Source: a virus
IMG/VR virus record: IMGVR_UViG_3300009705_004322
Coordinates: 1 to 36,056 of that record
Reading direction: 5' to 3' (one strand)
DNA length: 36,056 nt
In this document: positions 7,641 to 13,561 of the stretch, one piece after another
How the letters are laid out: each line of letters starts with the position of its first letter
How positions within the stretch are numbered: position 1 is the stretch's first letter
The notes under the pieces: model-generated
Database searches by the model: none
The model's input: only the letters and a program-made list of their open reading frames with translations
What the model was told of the DNA's origin: nothing
Made by a program: the position numbers and the translations under genes

Positions 7641-8791
7641 GTTTTATTAAAGAGTCTGTAGTGATCTAATTCTTTCCAAAAGTCTTTCGTATCATACACT
7701 ATTTCAGGCTCTCCTGTCAAGACATTTTTTTGCTTTTTTGCTTCAAGGCATGAATACTTTTCACCCTCGCTTAGTAAGATCTTACCCGATAAAAAATAAG
7801 TATCTTTATTAAAATTATTTAAAGATTTTTCTAGGTCTTTTTTAGACTTGAAGATGCTCTCTTCAATGTCAAAATCAAATAACTTAAACCTAAAATCGCT
7901 TATTTTCTTTTTGTCTTCGCAGAAGATCTCTAATTTAATTCCGGTCGCCACCACCGATTCTAAATATTCCTTGGAAAAGGAGTTGTTGACGCTAACGGTC
8001 AACTGAACAATGTTTTGTTTGAAATACGATAGAAGATTTAAATTAATAGGCTCTTTGATTAATAAGTTTACCACTCTTCCTTGAAGCCAATGTATCACCT
8101 TCTCCTCGTTAAAATAATAATCAGCACGAAGATTAATCGCCCTTCCTTGTAAGAAGGCGGGGGGCGCAACATAATCCGGGATAACCTCAACTACTTTAGT
8201 GGGGTAATGATCTCCCATATAAATAGTTTTAATATTAATGGGGGAATCAATGCTTAATTTTTCTAAAATCAAAGCAGCCAACTTTTCAGGCTTAATGAAA
8301 TTAATAGTTTTAGGGGTTTCTGCTACTCCGTAAGATGGGAGGTTGCCGCATCGGTCGCCGCTTAAGGACGAGTGAAGGTTGCTCCATAAAGGGGCTGTAC
8401 AGGCGGGGGGGTAAGCAGAATAAAGCCCAACGCTTGGTACTCCTAGCGCTGAAGCGTAATAAGATGAAAGGTTGTCCCCAGAGACAACCAAAAGAGAATT
8501 CTTAACTAAATAGGCTTCTTGTTTTTTAGTGAGATTAATAAATGGTTGTGTTCCTGCTATGATGTCTCGCTCGCTACTGTTTAAGGCGTATATTTTAATA
8601 TTGGCAGATTTTAGGCCGCTATCAATGTAAGCCAATACATCTGAAAATAATTCATAAATATTAGTGGGGTATTTGTTTCTCAGGTCTAAGATAATATACT
8701 GTTCCTCCCGTAATGGAAAATAGGAAGAAGCGGGGGTTGGGCGGACTATTTTTACTCCGCAATTTACGCTGTATTTTTCTAAAACATTCAT
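7637..8791 (-). CDS. GT9-like C-terminal half fused to unknown domain, 384 aa
   Basis: Residues 30-125 read as the nucleotide-sugar-binding half of a GT9 glycosyltransferase, including KKQEAYLVKNSLLVVSGDNL and YYASALGVPSVGLYSAYPPA. The missing N-terminal GT9 half appears at the C-terminus of the upstream protein (8788-10701), and the two frames overlap by ATGA, so the domain is divided between adjacent genes. Residues ~190-384 form a beta-rich region of unknown function (repeated short LQGRxxNL units near 215-245). It could work as a non-covalent heterodimer with its neighbour. Confidence 0.6.
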   Translation of the reverse strand: MNVLEKYSVNCGVKIVRPTPASSYFPLREEQYIILDLRNKYPTNIYELFSDVLAYIDSGLKSANIKIYALNSSERDIIAGTQPFINLTKKQEAYLVKNSLLVVSGDNLSSYYASALGVPSVGLYSAYPPACTAPLWSNLHSSLSGDRCGNLPSYGVAETPKTINFIKPEKLAALILEKLSIDSPINIKTIYMGDHYPTKVVEVIPDYVAPPAFLQGRAINLRADYYFNEEKVIHWLQGRVVNLLIKEPINLNLLSYFKQNIVQLTVSVNNSFSKEYLESVVATGIKLEIFCEDKKKISDFRFKLFDFDIEESIFKSKKDLEKSLNNFNKDTYFLSGKILLSEGEKYSCLEAKKQKNVLTGEPEIVYDTKDFWKELDHYRLFNKT

Positions 8792-10701
8792 GTTAAATTA
8801 AATTGAAGCTTATCTCTACCGTGTCGGGTATAGTTTAAAGCTCGTTTTGTTTCTAGCCAAGGTAGAAAAGCCATATCAAATAGCCCTTTTTCATCCGCCT
8901 TTCCTTCAAAGTAAAAACAATCGTCCATTTCATTGTGGAACTCGCAGATCTTATAAATATCGGAGCTTTCATCGACCAGCGAAAAGTGCTTTCTCATCGT
9001 AAAAAAATATATATCATGGTCTGGGTAGAGCTTTTTAAGCGAGTGGGTGACGCTAAGGCTCATGAAGACATCCTCTTCGTGCTCTGGCATCACATAAGCA
9101 ATTCTTTTATTTGGGCGATTAAAGTCCACCTCTTCTTTAAGGGATTTTTTAAAAAGTTCGGCGTTTTCTTTTTTAGCCGTTTGAGAAAAGAAGTTTAAAA
9201 TCTCCTCTCTTTTTTTCCCTTTAATGAATTCGTTCATCCAATACTTATAGCCGTTATCGCTTTCGTCAATATCCATCATAAGCATGTTTTTATAAACACC
9301 TAATAGCCATTTTGAATCATTAGGCTCTTCAGGGGGGTCGTAGTCTGGGTTTCTTTTCTCTATTTTGGTTGTGCTTAGATCGATTGAGCTCCAGTCTATT
9401 AAGGGTAGCTCATCAAACAGGTTTTCGAAAAACTTACCAACCACTTCAATCGAATAGTTATCAATAACAAACTTTCTGGCTTCCTTGCCTTTTGTCTCTC
9501 GGTCTACAAGATCCATTTTGTAAACCTTAGAAAGCTGACTAGAAATAGAAACCGCAGAAGTAGAAGCTTTAATAAATTGGGTTCCCGGCTCGCGATATTC
9601 AGCCCACTCTAAAGGAAACCCTCCGCTATCAGGGGTGCAGCAATCCTCTCCGCAAGAATAATTTGTAACCAAAGTGATAAGCTCCGTTAGCTTTGCTTCT
9701 TGTATGGGAATTTCTTGACCGCCACTGGTAAATGGGTGACAGTAAACATCCATCAAATTGTAAACTTCATTTAACTGCTGCTCTGAAACCCCTACTTTAA
9801 TATTCGTAGTATGTACCGACCCTTTAGTGTTGCATGCTGGGCAATCTTGGGCTTGCCCGTTGTGGCTTCGTATAAAATATTGGTGACATTTTCCGCAAAT
9901 ATACGTAGTGACGATATCATCATTGTTCAATTTCTTTTCTTTAATAAGGGTGGGTATGTCCCAACCTTCGGCCCAGTGAGTATGTAGTAAAAGCTTAGGG
10001 TTGCACTCTGGGTGGGCTAATTTAAATGTTTTAAAACCCTCTAACAGATTCGGTACGCTTTTTCTCAATTGGTTTCTAAACACAAACCCGATGACAAAGT
10101 TTTTAGTAAGGTTGTGGCCTTCGCGAATACGCTCTCGTTCTTTTTTATCTATTTTAAAAAAATTCTTAGTGTCAAGGGAGCCTCTAACGGTTTTAATATG
10201 ATTATGCCCAACTCTCTCTAGTTCTCGTTGAGCAAATGAAGCCCATACAAAATAATGTTTAATTTTAGGTGCCGCTTGTATAGCCTCAGGCAAAAGGGGT
10301 ACGCTGTCTAGTGTGGTATGTATCATGCAATGCATCTTGTTCCACCATGAGCGAGAAGTAAATCCGTTGAAAGCCCAAATATCTTCTACCCCTAAATAAA
10401 TGTCAGGCTTTTCTTCTTCAATAATTTCATTAATAAGCTCGTGTCCGTACCCAGCAGTGCGTTGCCTATTAGGATCTTTGCCTATCTCTGTTAATACTTT
10501 TGAACTAGAAGGTAATGTGCCAACGGCTTTCCACGGCATGTTAGAAACTTGGTCTTTATGTTTGGCATTAGAGAGCTCTACAATTTCATATTTTCCTGTT
10601 TGATGCAGGTATTTTAAAAGATTTTTTTTATGTTTGCCAAACCCTGTGAAGGCTTTGCAGTGATTACTGTGAATAAGGATTTTCTTTTTTCTTTCGGCCA
10701 T
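8788..10701 (-). CDS. GT4 glycosyltransferase with zinc-ribbon insertion and GT9-like C-terminal half-domain, 637 aa
   Basis: Residues 6-180 form the first GT-B domain (KILIHSNHCKAFTGFGKHKK). The second carries HPFTSGGQEIPIQEAKL at 322-338, the E-x-x-x-x-E region that binds the donor. Between them, Cys269, Cys272, Cys287 and Cys290 (C-x2-C-x14-C-x2-C) make a zinc ribbon inserted in the nucleotide-binding domain, which is unusual. After residue ~535 a new Rossmann start (KRIAYVMPEHEEDVFMSLSV) matches the N-terminal half of GT9 enzymes, continued by the next gene. Two glycosyl-transfer steps could be served by this pair. A terminator and promoter precede ATG 10701. Confidence 0.8.
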   Translation of the reverse strand: MAERKKKILIHSNHCKAFTGFGKHKKNLLKYLHQTGKYEIVELSNAKHKDQVSNMPWKAVGTLPSSSKVLTEIGKDPNRQRTAGYGHELINEIIEEEKPDIYLGVEDIWAFNGFTSRSWWNKMHCMIHTTLDSVPLLPEAIQAAPKIKHYFVWASFAQRELERVGHNHIKTVRGSLDTKNFFKIDKKERERIREGHNLTKNFVIGFVFRNQLRKSVPNLLEGFKTFKLAHPECNPKLLLHTHWAEGWDIPTLIKEKKLNNDDIVTTYICGKCHQYFIRSHNGQAQDCPACNTKGSVHTTNIKVGVSEQQLNEVYNLMDVYCHPFTSGGQEIPIQEAKLTELITLVTNYSCGEDCCTPDSGGFPLEWAEYREPGTQFIKASTSAVSISSQLSKVYKMDLVDRETKGKEARKFVIDNYSIEVVGKFFENLFDELPLIDWSSIDLSTTKIEKRNPDYDPPEEPNDSKWLLGVYKNMLMMDIDESDNGYKYWMNEFIKGKKREEILNFFSQTAKKENAELFKKSLKEEVDFNRPNKRIAYVMPEHEEDVFMSLSVTHSLKKLYPDHDIYFFTMRKHFSLVDESSDIYKICEFHNEMDDCFYFEGKADEKGLFDMAFLPWLETKRALNYTRHGRDKLQFNLT

Positions 10702-10712
10702 AAAAGTCAGGG

Positions 10713-10740
10713 ATTATAAAAAAACGCACCCACAATTCAA
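10713..10740 (-). promoter_or_regulatory. Sigma70-like promoter embedded in a terminator
   Basis: On the minus strand TTGAAT (10740-10735), a 16-base spacer and TATAAT (10718-10713) lie 11 bases before ATG 10701. The -35 box is the loop of the terminator hairpin and the spacer contains its 3' stem and T-run. Confidence 0.65.
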
Positions 10741-10752
10741 CTTGTGGGTGCG
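10718..10752 (-). terminator. Rho-independent terminator after the FtsZ-like gene
   Basis: The minus strand reads CGCACCCACAA (10752-10742), loop GTTGAA, TTGTGGGTGCG (10735-10725), then seven T residues (10724-10718). An 11-bp GC-rich stem with a T-run is a strong intrinsic terminator. It is 22 bases past the stop of the FtsZ-like gene. Confidence 0.9.
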
Positions 10753-10773
10753 CCTAAATAAAACAAAACGAAA

Positions 10774-12024
10774 CTAGTTCGCGTAGTCAAAAAGTTGCTC
10801 GGGAGCTTTTATGCCTCCTATGATAGTATAGACTACCAGCCCCTTTTTTGAGGTATGGTAAATACCGCGATGAACCGTAGAATCTGACCCTAAAAGGCGA
10901 CTAAGCTGATCAAAGCCGTGCTCCAAGCTTTCTTGTGCGGTGTCGTCAAGCGTTTCACGATCCCCAATTACAACACACCCAGCTACATTGCCTGTAGATA
11001 CTTCAATGTTAGCTAGGATATTTTTCTTAAGGTTATCGCGAACTGCGTGGCTGATATCAGTTTCATCTATATTTCCATCCCCTCTTAAAACTGGAACTGC
11101 CCCAAAAGATATAATACCAGACGAAAAGATAGTATCAAGATCAGCCTTGTCGAAGGCTGTGTATTGAGAATCTTGGCAAGCTATTTTGTTAAACAAATGA
11201 AACAAAGAACAAATACTTGTATTGGCTGTTCCCCAAAACTGATTGACTGATAGTCTAGGGTAGATTTGCTTGATGCGCTCGTTATCTAAAATAATAAGAG
11301 GTGAAAGAGTACCTGCTTCAGACTGCTGTATCAGGGTATCCGCTGTCTCTTTGGCGTTCTGCTGTACCCGTGAGCCTTCTGCTCTAGTGGGTAAAGCTAC
11401 TACAGCACCTACGCGAGCGTCCGCCTCTGAAGCCTCTATACCATAAGCTTGGCAAAGGTCGTGGACTATCTCTACTACCACAGGACCACCTCCGGCACCC
11501 GTACCTCCACCCGCCCCAATACATACCAAGGCTCTATCAAACCCACCTTTAAAGGTACGCTTTAAAAAATCAAGGATATCTTCGCGATTCTCTCGAAAAA
11601 TACTTTCGGCCACCTTCCTATCTTTACCAGCTCCGTCACCTCCCACAAGAAGCTTGTTTTCCCGAGGGACTTTAATAGACTTTAGATCTTGAGGGGCAGT
11701 ATTAATAACCGCTACGCGCCTATAGCCCAACTTCCAAAATGTCTCTGCTAATCGAGACCCCCCTTGTCCCACACCTACAACGGCAAATTTATAAGCCGAA
11801 TCAAATTTATCCTCTATCTTAACCTCTGGAGGTGCTTCTGAGGGCAATAGGATATCAGGGATATCTACCCCTAGGTCATCATCTGTAAAGGCCTCAGCCT
11901 CAAAACTAGGCTCTTCTGTGAGCTCCTCTGCAACTTCTTCTTGAGGGGCACCTTCGGTCTCGTTTTCTGCGCTGTTCATATCTTCTTTATTTTGTTCTTC
12001 CATATATTCCATCAAATTAGGCAT
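10774..12024 (-). CDS. FtsZ/tubulin-superfamily GTPase, 416 aa
   Basis: Residues 79-110 (KFAVVGVGQGGSRLAETFWK and on) are the FtsZ/tubulin first nucleotide loop. Residues 172-178 (GGGTGAG) are the tubulin signature for phosphate binding. Near 291-301, FDKADLDTIFSS matches the T7 synergy loop with Asp residues (D292, D295, D297) that complete the GTPase site in polymers. All elements for GTP-dependent polymerisation appear present. An acidic, probably disordered extension of about 75 residues precedes the core. Length is near FtsZ or TubZ plus this extension. Phage relatives (PhuZ, TubZ) form filaments that position DNA; the same role here is inference. A GTGTAAA-type motif precedes ATG 12024 and a strong terminator follows. 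Confidence 0.9.
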   Translation of the reverse strand: MPNLMEYMEEQNKEDMNSAENETEGAPQEEVAEELTEEPSFEAEAFTDDDLGVDIPDILLPSEAPPEVKIEDKFDSAYKFAVVGVGQGGSRLAETFWKLGYRRVAVINTAPQDLKSIKVPRENKLLVGGDGAGKDRKVAESIFRENREDILDFLKRTFKGGFDRALVCIGAGGGTGAGGGPVVVEIVHDLCQAYGIEASEADARVGAVVALPTRAEGSRVQQNAKETADTLIQQSEAGTLSPLIILDNERIKQIYPRLSVNQFWGTANTSICSLFHLFNKIACQDSQYTAFDKADLDTIFSSGIISFGAVPVLRGDGNIDETDISHAVRDNLKKNILANIEVSTGNVAGCVVIGDRETLDDTAQESLEHGFDQLSRLLGSDSTVHRGIYHTSKKGLVVYTIIGGIKAPEQLFDYAN

Positions 12025-12042
12025 TATAATTTACACTTAAAA
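12025..12042 (-). promoter_or_regulatory. GTGTAAA-type upstream motif (FtsZ-like gene)
   Basis: The minus strand reads TTTTAAGTGTAAATTATA immediately before ATG 12024, spanning the SSB stop TAA. The same core (TTTAAGTGTAAAyTATA) precedes the ribonucleotide reductase gene, also across a TAA stop. No Shine-Dalgarno is seen between it and the ATG. It could be a phage-specific promoter or a translation signal. Confidence 0.4.
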
Positions 12043-12624
12043 TGGAGCATCGTCGTCTTCTTCTACAGGAGCTTTTGTGGGCTTAGGTGTGGCGGGTTTT
12101 TTTTGGGACGGGCGATCACCTCCTGCCGTAGTGTCGGCGCTGGAAAACTCACGGTTTTGAAACAGAACATCAAAATATTTATAGATCAATCTCTTAAGAA
12201 CCTCTACGTCGCCGGGCTCCATTGGCAATCTAAAAGCTTGATTCCCGTTTCGTGTTACCGAAAAACCAAAGGCTGGAACCACAAAAGAATCATCCCCATC
12301 TTTAGTTTTAACTGTGCGCTTCTTGTCCCACGGAGCAAGCTTAATAATGGTTTGGTTATCGTTAAAAGAATGAAAGGCATTCCATGAATAACGCCCCTTA
12401 AACGCTGACAGAATTTCGCCCAACTCAAATTCGTTTAGCTTAAAGCTGATATTCTTATCGGGATCTTCTCTGTTCTGGACAAACGAGCCGGTCTTCGTTT
12501 TATCGTTCCAGCTATGTTGCTGGATGGCATTTACATAAAAAGTAACGTCTTTTTTGGTGGAAATTTGAAAACTAAAAGCGTTGCCGGTCTTCTTCGCGTT
12601 GGGCTTATAAATAGCTACATTCAT
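12037..12624 (-). CDS. ssb: Single-stranded DNA-binding protein, 195 aa
   Basis: The last residues, EEDDDAPF, are the acidic-aromatic tail by which bacterial SSBs recruit partners (compare DDDIPF). A Lys/Pro/Thr-rich linker precedes it (residues 160-187). The N-terminal ~150 residues are not a standard OB fold by eye; the segment KNISFKLNEFELGEILSAFK and then YSWNAFHSFND resembles the PC4/whirly-like ssDNA-binding proteins of some phages. It would coat ssDNA at the fork beside DnaB, primase and DnaE from this window. It has its own promoter and an upstream terminator. Confidence 0.75.
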   Translation of the reverse strand: MNVAIYKPNAKKTGNAFSFQISTKKDVTFYVNAIQQHSWNDKTKTGSFVQNREDPDKNISFKLNEFELGEILSAFKGRYSWNAFHSFNDNQTIIKLAPWDKKRTVKTKDGDDSFVVPAFGFSVTRNGNQAFRLPMEPGDVEVLKRLIYKYFDVLFQNREFSSADTTAGGDRPSQKKPATPKPTKAPVEEDDDAPF

Positions 12625-12632
12625 TGTGTGAG

Positions 12633-12660
12633 ATTATAGTATAAAAAAGAGCTTATTCAA
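12633..12660 (-). promoter_or_regulatory. Sigma70-like promoter of ssb
   Basis: On the minus strand TTGAAT (12660-12655), 16 bases, TATAAT (12638-12633), then only 8 bases to ATG 12624. Transcription from the usual point would give an essentially leaderless message. It follows directly on the terminator at 12662-12685. Confidence 0.7.
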
Positions 12661-12661
12661 C

Positions 12662-12685
12662 AAAAAAACCACACTAAAAGTGTGG
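12662..12685 (-). terminator. Rho-independent terminator after the collagen-like gene
   Basis: The minus strand reads CCACACT (12685-12679), loop TTT, AGTGTGG (12675-12669) and seven T residues (12668-12662). It lies between the stop at 12720 and the ssb promoter. Confidence 0.85.
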
Positions 12686-12719
12686 CTAAAATGAAGCAAA
12701 ATATGTATACAAAAATATA

Positions 12720-13049
12720 CTATGGGCCAGTAGGGCCACCTACGTTCCCTGAAGGGCCAGTAGCGTCAGACGAAGGGCCAGTAGCGCCAGCTTCACCTGC
12801 AGATCCAGCCTCATGAAAATCGGCTACATCTTTTTTGATATTTTCCAAGGTAGCCTCGTCGGCCTCCTCCACAATGTCAGCTGCACGCGCTACGCAGGCG
12901 TCGCGAATAACGTTTAGGCACTCGCCCAAGGTAACTCGATTGATTAGCAAGTTTGCAAAATCAGTCTTCAATTCCCCGACCGTGCCTGTTCCTACGTTGC
13001 CACTAGAACCCGCAGGCCCAGTCGATTCAGTACTTAAGTTCGAACTCAT
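12720..13049 (-). CDS. Gly-Pro-rich (collagen-like-ended) small protein, 109 aa
   Basis: Both ends are rich in Gly-x-x triplets: residues 10-24 (TGPAGSSGNVGTGTV) and 81-109, ending ATGPSGNVGGPTGP. Between them is a folded-looking helical core of about 55 residues (LKTDFANLLINRVTLGECLN and on). Short collagen-like stretches are common in phage structural and fibre-associated proteins. At the DNA level GGGCCAGTAG recurs three times in the 3' part, a sign of repeat expansion. It has its own promoter and terminator and so is a one-gene transcript. Function unknown; a virion protein is the best guess. Confidence 0.6.
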   Translation of the reverse strand: MSSNLSTESTGPAGSSGNVGTGTVGELKTDFANLLINRVTLGECLNVIRDACVARAADIVEEADEATLENIKKDVADFHEAGSAGEAGATGPSSDATGPSGNVGGPTGP

Positions 13050-13055
13050 ATAAGA

Positions 13056-13083
13056 ATAGTATATAACAAGAGAAAAATGTCAA
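13056..13083 (-). promoter_or_regulatory. Promoter of the collagen-like gene
   Basis: On the minus strand a perfect TTGACA (13083-13078), 16 bases and TACTAT (13061-13056; an overlapping TATACT lies two bases upstream) stand 6 bases before ATG 13049. This geometry predicts a leaderless or near-leaderless message. It lies just past the stop at 13091. Confidence 0.65.
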
Positions 13084-13090
13084 GTAAAAA

Positions 13091-13336
13091 TTACTGAACG
13101 TAATACCAAATAGTACCAACCGTAGCGGCAGAAACAGCGCCTGTCACCAAGAAGGGATTGTTACCGAAGTTAACCTGTCCGGGCACACAAGCTACACCAT
13201 TGGCTGTAAAGTTAGCACTAGCGGCAACAATGTAAATATTACGCTTAGTTATCACACCAAAACCATCGGTATTCGACCCCGGATCAGCTATGCTAGTGGC
13301 GCTGTTGACTTGACATGGTGTGTCGTTAAGCGCCAT
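13091..13336 (-). CDS. Small beta-rich protein, possible virion component, 81 aa
   Basis: This protein is rich in Ala, Thr, Val, Asn and Gly with few charges (NIYIVAASANFTANGVACVP near residues 33-52), typical of small beta-barrel decoration or tail proteins. I recognise no family. A good Shine-Dalgarno (AAGGAAGG, 6 bases upstream of ATG 13336) supports the start, and it follows the holin-like gene by 2 bases. Structural role is inference from composition. Confidence 0.55.
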   Translation of the reverse strand: MALNDTPCQVNSATSIADPGSNTDGFGVITKRNIYIVAASANFTANGVACVPGQVNFGNNPFLVTGAVSAATVGTIWYYVQ

Positions 13337-13338
13337 AA

Positions 13339-13536
13339 TTAACCTTCCTTAGGTGGCCCCACAGCCTTTTTGACCTCCGATGTAACGCCTTGGCGAAGAA
13401 AAACAAGCATTAGCGCTGCAAAAACAGCCTGTATTGTTACCGTCAGGTCAACTTCCCCTGTCAAATATGCCCCGAGAGCCGTCAATACCGCCGCTCCCGC
13501 CGTGAAATAAGTCTTTTTGCCTTTTAGAGCTTCCAT
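13339..13536 (-). CDS. Holin-like small membrane protein, 65 aa
   Basis: Two hydrophobic helices (residues ~10-27, YFTAGAAVLTALGAYLTG, and ~32-48, TVTIQAVFAALMLVFLR) are joined by a short acidic turn, with a lysine-rich N-terminus (KGKK) and a charged C-terminus (SEVKKAVGPPKEG). This is the form of class II-type phage holins, which make pores in the inner membrane at lysis, but no endolysin is beside it. Other two-span phage membrane proteins look the same. TATAAT lies 10 bases before ATG 13536. Confidence 0.6.
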   Translation of the reverse strand: MEALKGKKTYFTAGAAVLTALGAYLTGEVDLTVTIQAVFAALMLVFLRQGVTSEVKKAVGPPKEG

Positions 13537-13560
13537 AGTTAGTAATATTATACACTCTAA
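13537..13560 (-). promoter_or_regulatory. GTGTA/TATAAT upstream element of the holin-like gene
   Basis: The minus strand reads TTTAGAGTGTATAATATTACTAACT before ATG 13536, with TATAAT at 13552-13547, 10 bases from the ATG. A clear -35 box at the right distance is lacking. It shares GTGTAnAnnTTACT with the element before the gene at 28305-29123. Confidence 0.45.
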
Positions 13561-13561
13561 A

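Noticed and set aside
8780-8800. Programmed -1 slip joining the GT4 and GT9-half genes
   Set aside because: No X-XXY-YYZ heptamer is at the junction; ATGA re-initiation explains the arrangement, as at other joints here.
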